From Halorussus aquaticus (GTDB taxonomy: Archaea > Halobacteriota > Halobacteria > Halobacteriales > Haladaptataceae): DNA of 64,000 nt. Below the pieces are notes generated by a model. The model did not search any database. It worked only from the letters and a program-made list of their open reading frames with translations, and was not told the origin of the DNA. Of this stretch, positions 29,987 to 39,286 are shown one piece after another. The stretch is taken from the NCBI RefSeq assembly GCF_024218795.1, contig NZ_CP100402.1, forward strand, positions 1 through 64,000. Reading direction: 5' to 3'. Numbering within the stretch: the stretch's first letter is position 1; each line of letters opens with the position of its first letter. The position numbers were made by a program, and so were the translations under genes.

Positions 29987-31177
29987 ATGGAAGGGGAAGT
30001 ATACCTCATAGAGGAGGCTGTTGAAAAATTAGAACAAGAACACGAGTTTGGAGGCGTGAGGATTCATTGGTATTGGGAGGTCAAAGAGGACCCAGATGTA
30101 TTCAAGCACGCCTCTTCTTTCATTAGCGAATCCCTTGACGAAGAATATGGTGAACTTGTTTTTACTACTAAGGAAAATCCTTGTCATGAGTCTTGTATAT
30201 CTCCCGATCAGGGAAGTAGGACCGACGAAGTCCCTTTTGAGCCGATAGAAAAGGTCGAACTCCCGGTAAATGATCTCAAAGCGGCGATTGATGGTCGGAG
30301 GGAAGGTGCGATTTTGCGTGATCATCTCTTAGCGGACGGCGGGAATAATAATGATTTTATACCTAATAATACTTGGAGCAAAACTGAAGAGCATATTGAA
30401 TCATATGAAGAAGCAAAGATTTTACCTAGTGAGTTAGTACAGGATCTTTTGTCAGGAGATCTACAATCTCTTTGGATAGCCTCCCTTACTGATCGATCTA
30501 CTTTTGGTACCGTAGAAGAGTTCTGGGAAATTGAGGATATAATACATTCAGCAGAGTTGTCTGACAATCCAAAAGACAATGCGTATAGCGGACCTCTATT
30601 TGTATACAGTAGAAAAAGTCCCTCGTTGTTTGATGTGGAGGAATGGAGAAAAAGATTAGAGCCAAAGCAGGAGTCTGAAAATAGGGAAGAGCTTGTCCAC
30701 CTTCGGTCCGAGATTAATGCGTTTTGGTCATATGATCGTCAGCTACGAAAGGCAGACGATGTGGTTGAGAAGATGAATGGAAATGGGTGGGAGAAAACGT
30801 GGCCCTCAAATTCGAGATACATTATAGCCCATGATGATGGAGGGATGGGGCCCCGTAAAGACAAAAAAGATACTGCAGTCCCTCATCCAAAGGCAGTCGC
30901 GCCTGCTGCTCACTTAACTACTGACCAGTGGCACATCCGAGTATTCAAAATCGGAAATTCTGTGGATAGTGGTTTTAGTGCAGCTGGTCAAATTCATTTT
31001 GACCCGTGGCACCATGGATACATTAACCCCAACAATACAAATTGGCAAATCAGTACCGGTAGAGATTTCATTAAACAGGAATGGACTGGGTATAATTTCA
31101 ACACTCAGCTAGTTAAGGTTGGTAATTCAAGAGGGCCGAGCTATTTTGATGGGATGCCCGTTATGATTGAAAATTAA
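29987..31177 (+). CDS. Hypothetical protein of an AT-rich island
   Basis: I use ATG 29987 (MEGEVYLIEEAVEKLEQE, 396 residues) rather than an upstream start that adds ten hydrophobic residues. The protein is soluble, rich in Asp, Glu, Trp and Asn, with no signal peptide and no motif I recognise. The last 100 residues are aromatic (WHIRVFKIGNSVDSG, DPWHHGYINPNNTNW) and look like a separate domain. Codon use and AT content differ sharply from neighbours, a sign of transfer. Its end overlaps the next gene, so the two form a unit. Confidence 0.75.
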   Translation: MEGEVYLIEEAVEKLEQEHEFGGVRIHWYWEVKEDPDVFKHASSFISESLDEEYGELVFTTKENPCHESCISPDQGSRTDEVPFEPIEKVELPVNDLKAAIDGRREGAILRDHLLADGGNNNDFIPNNTWSKTEEHIESYEEAKILPSELVQDLLSGDLQSLWIASLTDRSTFGTVEEFWEIEDIIHSAELSDNPKDNAYSGPLFVYSRKSPSLFDVEEWRKRLEPKQESENREELVHLRSEINAFWSYDRQLRKADDVVEKMNGNGWEKTWPSNSRYIIAHDDGGMGPRKDKKDTAVPHPKAVAPAAHLTTDQWHIRVFKIGNSVDSGFSAAGQIHFDPWHHGYINPNNTNWQISTGRDFIKQEWTGYNFNTQLVKVGNSRGPSYFDGMPVMIEN

Positions 31178-31535
31178 TGTGGCCTTCAACGGACTTCATC
31201 AAAATGTGATTTACTACCCGTTTTTGGCCGGTTTAATCCACCTGCTACTTATATTATTATTATTTATTTTATTTGAGTATGATTCCAATGTCAGTACTAA
31301 AGTTAAGATTTGGATTGGTATTGGAATGATAGCTACTGGGATAGTTCCCACATTCTTATTCTCCTTATTCGGCCTTATTTCGCCTGTTATTTTCCTCCTG
31401 TTAGCTTTCTTACTAATGTTACGTGCAGAACTTGGTTCCGGTCTCGGTGAACCTTTAGGAGCAGTATATATCGGCCTATGGCCATTATTTTTATTAGTTT
31501 ACATTTTAGTTGGTGTTATAGAGTATATTATATAA
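31167..31535 (+). CDS. Small integral membrane protein coupled to the upstream gene
   Basis: Starts at TTG 31167 or GTG 31179, both near the upstream stop (31175-31177), so translation is probably coupled. The 118-122 residue product has about four membrane segments (LIHLLLILLLFILFEY, IWIGIGMIATGIVPTFLF, ISPVIFLLLAFLLML, WPLFLLVYILVGVIEYI). A soluble protein paired with a small membrane protein is a layout seen in toxin and defence units; here that is inference only. Confidence 0.7.
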   Translation: MKINVAFNGLHQNVIYYPFLAGLIHLLLILLLFILFEYDSNVSTKVKIWIGIGMIATGIVPTFLFSLFGLISPVIFLLLAFLLMLRAELGSGLGEPLGAVYIGLWPLFLLVYILVGVIEYII

Positions 31536-31639
31536 TATATATTATAATATAAATAATTACAATTTATTTTTATAAGGTAGACGGTTGTGAAAGAAGTTTT
31601 TTGGAAGATCAAAATGGCGTCTTACGCTTGGATTAGCCA

Positions 31640-31849
31640 ACGAAGTCCTCGCGAGTGTCAGCTATGAGGCGACCGCTACCGACGCTATCAACGACGCTGT
31701 CCCCGCCTCCGGTGGTCTCTTCGACTGTTAGTGGGAGAACTCAAGGTTTAGTCGCGGTGAGTGAAACAGACATGATTGGCGACGTTGGACCGCTCACGAA
31801 GGCCTACGGCCATCTGCACGACTCAAAATGTGTACAATTCTGGGATTGA
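31640..31849 (+). pseudogene. Remnant 1 of a duplicated gene pair
   Basis: Contains the C-terminal end of one gene (VSYEATATDAINDAVP then GGLFDC and stop) followed by the start of a winged-helix gene (MIGDVGPLTKAYGHLHDS) that breaks off. The same arrangement recurs at 33195-33500 and 35418-35895, where only the last regulator is intact. The rest of 31536-32042 holds no gene. Confidence 0.6.
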
Positions 31850-32042
31850 TTCCTGTGGTTTTACGACCCGTGTTGGTGAATCAATCAGATATAATTAACT
31901 GCCGTAGAACGAGATCATACAGAGTCGTTTTCACTCAGTGAGTGAATACCTAAGCGAATTCAAGGAAGGAATGAGATAGCTCTTTACTGGTGCTGATATA
32001 GGTCATAAAGTCTGATATGTGATTGGTTATATTATAGCGGAT

Positions 32043-33014
32043 ATGGATGTACCAGACGGAGGGAGTTCACGGCGGAATGTCCTCAAACTCACGGTTTCCC
32101 TTGGTACTAGTGGGCTTACGGCCCTCGCGGGTTGTTCTTCGCTTCAGTCAAGTATCGACTCTGGTTCGATGACAACGGCGCAATCGAATACACAGATAGA
32201 CTCAACGACCGCCGGTGATTCGTCGAGTCAATCTCAACCCCCCTTCTCCCACCAATTTCTCCAGTCTATTCAGAATCTAAGCTCTGAAGACGGTAGTGGA
32301 TTTGGAACGAGTATCGTTTCTGTAGATTTATCAGATATACGCGAGTATGAAGAGAAAGTTGGCGGTACAGTCCTCATACCGTCCAAAAGAGGCTGGGACG
32401 AAGGTGCGGTTAACTTCGACATTGAGAACATCAAGGCATACGGCAGTAGCTTCCCCAAAGCGGAGGTCGCTGTTATTCGCTTCAAGCAACAAGCTTTCCG
32501 TGAAGCACTTGCAACCCGTGCCGCAAAGCAAGAAGAATACAAGAATTGGGAAATTTGGTCTGCTACAGAGGCAAAGGATGTCTACGCCGTTCAGGAGGAC
32601 ACGGTTATTCGAATAGTAGGTGATGAATCCGTGAAACCTATACAGCGTGTAAAACGCCTACTTGTGGAGTATTCTGATGACAGCGATCAATTGTATACGA
32701 AAAATGTTGCATATGCAGACGTGGCTGACGCTGTTGCGGCCCCCTGGTCGATGGTAACCTCGGCCGTTCTCGACGACTTGTACCCGAAGGCTTCGTTCCT
32801 CGGCTCATCGTACCATTTTCCTGAACCGGGACGCATCAAAGTCGTGAGGGCACTTGGTTATCCGTCTGGCCAGAAGCCGGATAAAGAGAAAATCCGTAAA
32901 ACGATGGCGGAGAACTCAGAACCCCTCAATGATCCCGTTGTGAAAGAAATGGGCGCGGCATTGGTAGCTTCCCAGACATTCGATGTGGAAGACCTCTTCA
33001 ACGTAGATCGCTAA
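32043..33014 (+). CDS. Tat-exported lipoprotein, unknown function
   Basis: I use ATG 32043 (MDVPDGGSS), eight codons after a more distant start. The N-terminus has a twin-arginine motif (SRRNVLKL), a hydrophobic stretch and a lipobox (TALAGCSS), so the protein is probably exported folded and lipid-anchored outside the membrane. A Ser/Thr/Gln-rich linker follows the cysteine, then a domain of about 250 residues that I do not recognise (YEEKVGGTVLIPSKRGWDEG, VAVIRFKQQAFREAL). Total 323 residues. It stands alone, between two remnant copies of a regulator module. Confidence 0.75.
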   Translation: MDVPDGGSSRRNVLKLTVSLGTSGLTALAGCSSLQSSIDSGSMTTAQSNTQIDSTTAGDSSSQSQPPFSHQFLQSIQNLSSEDGSGFGTSIVSVDLSDIREYEEKVGGTVLIPSKRGWDEGAVNFDIENIKAYGSSFPKAEVAVIRFKQQAFREALATRAAKQEEYKNWEIWSATEAKDVYAVQEDTVIRIVGDESVKPIQRVKRLLVEYSDDSDQLYTKNVAYADVADAVAAPWSMVTSAVLDDLYPKASFLGSSYHFPEPGRIKVVRALGYPSGQKPDKEKIRKTMAENSEPLNDPVVKEMGAALVASQTFDVEDLFNVDR

Positions 33015-33933
33015 TCAGACATCAAATATCCATAATCCGCCGAAATCGCATAACGGTATTCTCGACCATCAAGCGCACAGCGTAGATTGCCAGTTTCGTA
33101 TCGGTCAAGGTAGGCGAGTATCTCATCGGTCGTCTCGGGTTAGACAGCAACTCCTTCCCGTGACCGTCGTTCAGCCACGCGATTTTTGCCTCGGCGAACT
33201 GCATGCGGTGGGACTCCCCGTGAGTGTCGGCTACGAAGTGGCGGCCACCACCGACACGATTAACGACGCTATCCCCGACTCCGCTAGTCGCTTCGACCAC
33301 TAATAGGAGAACCCAAGGGTTAGTCCTGAAGAGTGACCAGAAACGGACCTGACTGGCGACGTTGGCCCGCTGACGAAGACCTACGGCCATCCAGCACGAC
33401 TCAGAATCGTTGAGACGGCGCTCGCCCATCCCGACCAAGCTTTCAACGTCCGTGAACTCGCCACTGAGTCCGACCTCGCTGTCTTAGATGCTCCCGCACT
33501 CTGGATGCGGGCAAGCGTATTCTCCGCAACTGCAAGCGAATCTACAGCTTCCATTTCGGGTCGCTCGCCTCAGGAAGGGAACAGTCTGCTTGAGATAAGA
33601 GAGCATCCGTTTCTATAGTCCCGTCCAATGCAGTCAGTGAAACCATGGTTCGGTGTAACCACTTGGTCAGGCGTCAACGCCAGCGCTTGCCGAGAATTGC
33701 ACACGTCTTGCGAACCCCTGTGTGTACAATGGTCTCGACTGAGTGCGAACTGACCCGCCGACCGGCCTGATTGAGTCGGATCTTCGACCCTTCTTTAAAT
33801 ACTCATCCTGTTCCAGCAGGTCGAAAAGAACTAGGATTCCGAGTGGGCGTGTGTACAAATATGCGGCTTAGGATGAACGACCGACGCGACCGGCGGGCGG
33901 TGATTTTTCACTCAGGCGACCGTCGGCTCATTC
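33015..33933 (+). other. Gene-poor stretch containing remnant 2 of the duplicated gene pair
   Basis: Within 33195-33300 is the tail of the duplicated upstream gene (VSVGYEVAATTDTINDAIP ... RFDH, stop). From 33365 to about 33490 is a copy of the winged-helix gene start (GPLTKTYGHPARLRIVETAL) whose ATG has become CTG and which breaks up after the words for VRELATESDL. The remaining bases hold no convincing gene; the minus-strand ORF over 33022-33438 is not protein-like. Confidence 0.6.
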
Positions 33934-34569
33934 GTGGAGACCCATCGAATCCCACCGAAGAGCGGGAGTGCGTTCGGGGTCACCGCCGGGGAGACGTTTG
34001 AGGTCGTCACGCCGGAATCGCGACAGGTCGCCGACCTCGTGGCGTTCGTCCGCGACGACCCCGCGGAGAGGTTCGCCCAGTCGTACACCCGCGACTGCAA
34101 CGGTAAACTCCGCATCTCGACCGGAGACGCGCTCTACACGACGGCGGGCGAGAAGTTGCTTACCATCACCGAAGACGACTGCGGCGTCCACGACATCATG
34201 TTCGGCCCCTGCACCGACTGGATGCTCACCGACCGCCCGACCAGCGAGGGGTATCAGAACGAACCCGGCGGCTGTCGGGAAAACCTCTCGCTGGCGCTCG
34301 ACGCCTACGGCCTCGACACATCGGTCCCCGATACGATGAACCTCTTCCAGCACTCGACGGTCACCGATCAAGTGTATTTCGACGTGCGCGAGAGTCCCGC
34401 CGAGGCTGGCGACGCGGTGACGTTCCAAGCAGAGCGGGACGCGATAGTCGCGGTCTCGGCGTGTTCGGCGAAGGGCGTCGCCAGCGGAACCACGCTCACG
34501 CCCATCGACCTACGAACCCCCGACGGAACCGTTGTCGACCTCGCTTCCGTCCACGACGACCGGCCGTAA
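33934..34569 (+). CDS. DUF1989 (urea carboxylase-associated) family protein
   Basis: A 211-residue protein from GTG 33934. It carries the DUF1989 pattern: VTPESRQVADLVAFV, then CGVHDIMFGPC and GCRENLSLAL, ending DAIVAVSACSA. The Cys-Gly-Val-His-Asp and later Cys residues probably bind a metal. Family members accompany urea carboxylase and allophanate metabolism or act as small amidohydrolase-like proteins; no such genes are nearby. It precedes the YqcI/YcgG pseudogene on the same strand by 66 bases, so the two may form an operon. Confidence 0.85.
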   Translation: METHRIPPKSGSAFGVTAGETFEVVTPESRQVADLVAFVRDDPAERFAQSYTRDCNGKLRISTGDALYTTAGEKLLTITEDDCGVHDIMFGPCTDWMLTDRPTSEGYQNEPGGCRENLSLALDAYGLDTSVPDTMNLFQHSTVTDQVYFDVRESPAEAGDAVTFQAERDAIVAVSACSAKGVASGTTLTPIDLRTPDGTVVDLASVHDDRP

Positions 34570-34635
34570 GCCATCGTCCTCGCGGCCCGGTTCGACGGGC
34601 AGGGAGTTTAATCAGTCGCCTACTCTAGTACGGTT

Positions 34636-35375
34636 GTGAGCAGTCTTCAGACGAAATTTCAGATCGAGTCCGCCATCGACGACGGACTCGCGGAGTGGAA
34701 GACCCACCGCTACCGCGCGTTTCACGAGACGATGACCGACGAGGAGATGCCGTATCCCTGCTACTTCGCAGTCGACGCCCACCAAGAAGGCGACCTCCGG
34801 TACCTGTTCGCGCCCGCCGCGACCACGGAGGCCGGGAAGAAAACGGTCGCCGACGGACTCGCGGACTACCTCGACGAAGCGCCGGACATCGCCGACGTCA
34901 CCGCGCTGCCATCTTCTTCGAACCGCAGGAGGAAGAACACTCGGTCGCGGAGTACCGAGACGAGGTTTGGGAGCTTCTCGCGTACCTCCACCGTCACGAC
35001 CCGGAGCCGTGGCCCGAGGACGTACCGAGCGACCCCACCGACACCAAATGGGAGTTCTGTTACGCTGGCGAACCGATGTTCGTGGTGGCCCGCACGCCAG
35101 CCTACGAGCGTCGTCACAGCAGGTACACGCCCCACGGTCTCGAACTCACGGTGCAGCCGAGGTGGGTGTTCGACGGACTCGGGGGTGACACCGAGGCGGG
35201 TCAACGCGCCCGCCGAATCATCCGCGAGCAACTCGCCGACTACGACGACGTTCCTCGACACCCGGACATCGGCGACTACGGCGACCCGGACGTCCACGAG
35301 TGGGAGCAGTACGTGCTTCCGGACTCGAACGACGAGCGGTTTGACGAGTTTCCCGTCTCCGACTGGACCGCCTGA
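34636..35375 (+). pseudogene. YqcI/YcgG family gene with one-base frameshift
   Basis: From GTG 34636 the first frame encodes the family N-terminus (HRYRAFHETMTDEEMPYPCY, FAVDAHQEGDLRYLFAP) up to ADVTAL at about 34,908. The match then jumps to the next frame, AIFFEPQEEEHSVAEYRDEV through YDDVPRHPDIGDYGDP to the stop at 35375. Restoring one G (CTGCC to CTGGCC) would make a continuous protein of about 246 residues. Both halves are otherwise well conserved, so the change is recent or a sequencing error. The family's biochemical role is unknown. Confidence 0.8.
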
Positions 35376-35417
35376 CGTGCCTTTGGATGAGGGATTTGTA
35401 TGCCCGTCCACTTTTGG

Positions 35418-35511
35418 TAGTGAACAATGGCTCTCGCCTGTACTCGTCCCCGAGGTGGCCGCTACCGACGCTATCTCCAACTCCAGCAGTCTCTTCGACC
35501 CTCGGTAGGAG
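35418..35511 (+). pseudogene. Remnant 3 of the duplicated upstream gene (C-terminus only)
   Basis: Reads EVAATDAISNSSSLFDPR and stop, matching the tails at 31,650 and 33,220. The 40 bases after it, including GGAGAACCCAAGG, are also shared with the other copies and lead into the intact regulator at 35551. Confidence 0.55.
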
Positions 35512-35550
35512 AACCCAAGGTTTAGTCGCGGTGAGTGACCAGAAACGGAT

Positions 35551-35895
35551 ATGACTGGTGACGCTGGCCCGCTAACGAAGACCTACGGCCATCCAGCACG
35601 ACTCAGAATCGTTGAGACCGCGCTCGCCCATCCCGACCAAGCGTTCAACGTCCGAGAACTCGCCACTGAGTCCGACCTCGACGAGTCAACCGTCCATCAA
35701 CACAAAGACTTCCTCGTTGATCTCGGCATCCTTGACCGCGTTTCCCTCGGCCGCATCGACGGCTACCAATTAGCCGACTCGGAGCTTGCTCGGGTCGGTC
35801 AAGAATGGCGAAACCTCCATCACGACCGACTCAACGCCCTCGAGAACGACACCGAAACCGCCATCGAAGACTTCTACGGCGTTGCAAAACCATAG
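35551..35895 (+). CDS. Winged-helix transcriptional regulator (ArsR-like)
   Basis: 114 residues: GPLTKTYGHPARLRIVETAL, FNVRELATESDLDESTVHQH (recognition helix) and LVDLGILDRVSLGRIDGYQL (wing), then a helical C-terminus. This is a complete DNA-binding domain of the ArsR-like type common in haloarchaea. It is the only intact one of three copies; the others at 31.7 and 33.4 kb are broken. Target and signal are unknown. Confidence 0.75.
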   Translation: MTGDAGPLTKTYGHPARLRIVETALAHPDQAFNVRELATESDLDESTVHQHKDFLVDLGILDRVSLGRIDGYQLADSELARVGQEWRNLHHDRLNALENDTETAIEDFYGVAKP

Positions 35896-35955
35896 CGCGC
35901 AGTCCCTCCACTCAGTAAGGAAACACCCCAACCGAACAAGTACACCCAATACATC

Positions 35956-36049
35956 GTTCCAGACGTACCCGAGTAGGGTTGAAGCACGCGCCGGACGACG
36001 AACTGGTAGGTACTGTCGAGTTCCAGACGCACCCGAGTAGGGCTGAGGC
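35956..36049 (+). CRISPR. Two-repeat CRISPR remnant with a divergent repeat
   Basis: Repeats at 35956-35985 and 36020-36049 read GTTCCAGACGTACCC plus GAGTAGGGTTGAAGC, and a variant ending GGGCTGAGGC, around a 34-base spacer. Length and flanks match the main arrays, but the centre has GAGTAGGG instead of TTGTGGGG. There is no leader or cas gene nearby. The following 316 bases (36050-36365) hold no gene. Confidence 0.7.
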
Positions 36050-36365
36050 CACATCATCGGCACGTGCCCGTGGGTTCTGGGCGGTCCCATCCAGTTTATA
36101 CACGGTTCTGAGCCAACGGACTCGGTGTCGTTGGTTCCTGTATCGCTTATTTTTTCAAATTTGGGTTCAGAGCGTGTTTCGTCGAGCGCGCGGCCCATCC
36201 AACTGCTGGATGGGGGTCGCTTCTGTCGTGCCTTCTCTAATGGTCGACGGTGGAAAAGCAGAAAATCAATCGGCGATTGAGATTGAATAGTAATGTTGGA
36301 ACTCTTTGAAGGAAGCTATCTCCGCTTGGAAGGTTTTTATATACAAGGGTGTGAAAAGCCATCAA

Positions 36366-37586
36366 ATGCCCGACGACTATGCAGGACTGGTCATTGAACG
36401 CCTTTCCGATACAGAGCTTCTCGTAGTAAGGCGGATGGGTAGCGAAGTGCGAGTGGCGAATTTCGTCCCTCACGAATCAGAATACGACTCGGTTCAACTG
36501 GGCGATGTCGTTGAGATAGAAGCGCAACAAACCGGTGATGACCGCGCTATCGATATAGATTCTCGAAACGGATTTTCTTCTGGTAACATCGCAGCTGTCG
36601 TTGAGGATACATTTGATGGAATAGCTATCGTTCGACATAATCAAGGCCTCTCAACGGTAACCCGTGTTCCTGAAGACGTCAACGAGGGCGAAACGATAGC
36701 CGTCACTGGCGCATGGACGTATCATGACACCCTTTCACCCAGCCCACCTAATATAGACGATCTTACTTCTGAATCAGATACTGACACTGACGACTATGAA
36801 TGGCGATATGACGGTGACATTACCGTTACGTTAGACGATCTCGGTGGTCTTGACCATGTCAAGCGTACACTCAGAGAACAGGTTATTCGGCCGCTTTCCG
36901 ACGAAAACGACGGGCTACGGAATACTCTTAATATCACGCTCTCTCAAGGGCTACTCTTTCATGGACCTGCGGGAACGGGGAAAACTCGAACTGCAAAGGC
37001 GGTAACTAACCATGTTGACGGTGATCTCTTTATCGTTGACGGTCCAGAACTTGTTAGTAAGTACTACGGTGAGACCGAACGCCAAATCCGGGATGTGTTT
37101 CAGGAAGCCGAGCAAGCTGCAGACGATACTGGGAACGTGAGTATTATTTTCTTTGATGAACTTGATAGCATGGCTCCATCCCGCGGACAGGCGGACGAGA
37201 CTGAGCGTCGAATAGTCGCCCAATTGCTCTCCGAACTAGACGGATTCGACGAACGCGGTGATATCATTGTTATCGGTGCAACCAATCTCGTCGATGAGAT
37301 TGACCAAGCAATACTTCGCCCTGGACGGTTCGATACTCAGCTGAAGTTCTCTAAACCTGAATTGGAAGCCCGTAAAGATATCCTCCAGATTAGCCTCAAT
37401 GAGACACCTATCTCTGATGACGTAAATATCTCTGATATCGCTAAGAAAACTGATGACTTCTCGGGTGCTGATTTGGCTGCTGTCGTCAAGCAAGCAAAAT
37501 ATCTAGCACTTCGAGACGGAACAGATACCGTCCGAATGGAACACTTTAGCATAAGTGTAGCCCGCCGAGCGGAGGCACAAACATGA
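36366..37586 (+). CDS. Single-domain AAA+ ATPase paired with a DUF6414 protein
   Basis: I use ATG 36366 (MPDDYAGLVIERLSD, 406 residues). Residues 1-130 look like an OB/beta-rich N-domain as in proteasomal or Cdc48-like ATPases. The AAA module has Walker A GPAGTGKT (200-207), Walker B FFDELD (262-267), a sensor GATN and an arginine finger in RRPGRF-like RPGRF. It resembles Cdc48/PAN ATPases but has only one AAA ring domain, so it is probably a specialised unfoldase. Its stop overlaps the next gene's start (ATGA at 37583), so the two are coupled. The pair is less GC-rich than most neighbours. Confidence 0.85.
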   Translation: MPDDYAGLVIERLSDTELLVVRRMGSEVRVANFVPHESEYDSVQLGDVVEIEAQQTGDDRAIDIDSRNGFSSGNIAAVVEDTFDGIAIVRHNQGLSTVTRVPEDVNEGETIAVTGAWTYHDTLSPSPPNIDDLTSESDTDTDDYEWRYDGDITVTLDDLGGLDHVKRTLREQVIRPLSDENDGLRNTLNITLSQGLLFHGPAGTGKTRTAKAVTNHVDGDLFIVDGPELVSKYYGETERQIRDVFQEAEQAADDTGNVSIIFFDELDSMAPSRGQADETERRIVAQLLSELDGFDERGDIIVIGATNLVDEIDQAILRPGRFDTQLKFSKPELEARKDILQISLNETPISDDVNISDIAKKTDDFSGADLAAVVKQAKYLALRDGTDTVRMEHFSISVARRAEAQT

Positions 37587-38839
37587 ATCTCTCTGGACTC
37601 CGGAACTATTGGCGACAATGGTGGTTCGGACAAGCATCGGGCGACCCTTCAAGCGAAGATGGCCATCAGTTCCCGCAACTTCGTGAATTCGTCTATATTG
37701 ATCAACGAAGTGTTCGAAGCCTCCTGGCGTCGACGGATTCTGGGCGAGTTGCAGCCGAACAGACAAACCGTGAGAGCAACGTCAACACGAGCAAACACAA
37801 TGCAAACGCTGGCGCAGGTGCTAGGCCTGTAAACGTTAGTGCAGGGACGAAACGCATCTCAAAGGAGAGTACTGAGACAGAGAACGTGTACTCGTTTGAT
37901 TTAATTCAGTCGAAGTTCACACGTCTCTACGAACATGAGAAGATTGTGCCAAAGATTTCGCTTGCTCAAGACAATACATATGACTTACAGAATAGCCTTG
38001 GGCTATCGGAGTTAAATCGTGGGGCTGTTCTAGAAATTCGCGGGATTATCCGACTTCACCCCTTGTACAGAGTGTACCGAGCTATCGAGTACATCAACAC
38101 TGCTGCTCCCGAGGAAAGTATCATAGCTCAGGAAGACTTACAAGTCATTGAAGAAAGCCTTGGTGACAAGATTCCTGTTGAGATTGAAGTTGATGGCCTC
38201 TCGTTGGACGACGGTGGAAATATTCGCAGGGATTCTGAGGGAGATACATTCAATATTGTGACGTTACTTGATGAAACAGAGTTATGGACTGAGCCCATCC
38301 AGACATTGGCATCCAGTAAGCAGTTCCGGGTATTCTGTCGCGTTGAAGCTGTCCAGTCCAATTGGTATCCGATGAAGCTGGTTCGGGTGTTAGAGAGTAT
38401 TTCGGACGATCTTGCTGAAGAATACAATACAGAACTTGAAGGTCGGTTGCAGGCGGCAATAGATGCCTTTGAAGCAAGTGTTGAGGCGTCGAGTAAGACA
38501 TCGGAAGTTGACGAGCAGAAAGTTCAGAATTTCGTGGAGTTCCTTGTTGAGAAAGCCAATACCTCTGTCAATGATGACCAAGTAGATGAAGTCGTAGATA
38601 GGGCAATCAATGCGTACTCACCAGAAGCGATAGTCGCATTTGAGCAGGAGGTTGAACTCCTGAAAGAGACGTATAAAGCATTTACGGAGGTTTTGTCTGA
38701 GAATTTTTTCTCGGATAATCCTTCTTCTCTACGGTCGGAATTCCATCAAAACCAAACCTCTCAGCCACAGTCTACTGACTATTCAGAACGGGACTTCACG
38801 GCGCACTTAGAAGTGAACGTTATCGGAATCTATTGGTGA
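37583..38839 (+). CDS. DUF6414-like protein, partner of the AAA ATPase
   Basis: 418 residues starting at ATG 37583 inside the previous stop. The segment FVYIDQRSVRSLLASTDSGR near residue 37 and the following low-complexity stretch with TNRESNVNTSKHNANAGAGA fit the DUF6414 family, which I recognise by pattern rather than by a search. The middle is beta-rich, and the C-terminal third is helical (KVQNFVEFLVEKANTSVNDD). No catalytic motif is visible. Coupling to an AAA ATPase suggests a substrate or adaptor for that ATPase, as in some defence or stress modules. Confidence 0.65.
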   Translation: MNLSGLRNYWRQWWFGQASGDPSSEDGHQFPQLREFVYIDQRSVRSLLASTDSGRVAAEQTNRESNVNTSKHNANAGAGARPVNVSAGTKRISKESTETENVYSFDLIQSKFTRLYEHEKIVPKISLAQDNTYDLQNSLGLSELNRGAVLEIRGIIRLHPLYRVYRAIEYINTAAPEESIIAQEDLQVIEESLGDKIPVEIEVDGLSLDDGGNIRRDSEGDTFNIVTLLDETELWTEPIQTLASSKQFRVFCRVEAVQSNWYPMKLVRVLESISDDLAEEYNTELEGRLQAAIDAFEASVEASSKTSEVDEQKVQNFVEFLVEKANTSVNDDQVDEVVDRAINAYSPEAIVAFEQEVELLKETYKAFTEVLSENFFSDNPSSLRSEFHQNQTSQPQSTDYSERDFTAHLEVNVIGIYW

Positions 38840-38978
38840 ATAGTATTCTGTTTTTCTTCAGCGTCTGATTTTTGAGCGGAGCGATGGGAGCGTGATTCGA
38901 GACTTCTGTACAAATGTTTGTTTGCTATGCTCTCGCCGACACCTTTAGTAATACTGGAAACCCTATGTACAACTAAGA

Positions 38979-39286
38979 ATGACAAGTAACACTCGGAACC
39001 CTGAAATCGTACGTGTCTCCCAGAAGGGCCAAGCGACGATTCCGAAAGCCCTCCGGGAGAAGTTCGGTATCGAGACGCCCGGTGAGGTGTTCGTCTACGA
39101 GGAAGGCGACTGCATCGTCATTGAGCCTATCCCCTCGCTTGATGAACTCCACGGTATCCACGCTGGCGACCACGAAGCGGGCGAGGTGCTGAGAAGGTGC
39201 GCGAGTTGAAGGACGATGAGCAACGTCGCGAGGAGGAGCGCGCGGAGCGCCTCCGACCGTCTGCTGACGAGAACGGTGACGAATGA
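38979..39286 (+). pseudogene. AbrB/MazE-type antitoxin with frameshifted C-terminus
   Basis: The N-terminus is a swapped-hairpin AbrB domain (VSQKGQATIPKALREKFGIE, VFVYEEGDCIVIEPIP). The frame stops at 39209 after DHEAGEVLRRCAS. The next frame continues with a typical antitoxin tail (EKVRELKDDEQRREEERAER ... DENGDE) and ends in TGA overlapping the toxin ATG at 39283. Restoring one G in CTGAGAAG (to CTGGAGAAG) joins them. The lost tail is the part that normally wraps the PIN toxin, so as read the antitoxin would not neutralise it. Confidence 0.8.

Noticed and set aside
33022-33438. A 138-codon minus-strand ORF
   Set aside because: It overlaps plus-strand remnants that match two other copies in the window, and its composition is not haloarchaeal.
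34695-35375. The second YqcI/YcgG frame as a separate gene with its own start at 34695
   Set aside because: Its first 70 codons are an Arg-rich shadow of the true N-terminal frame; only the part after about 34,905 matches the family, so one frameshifted gene fits better.
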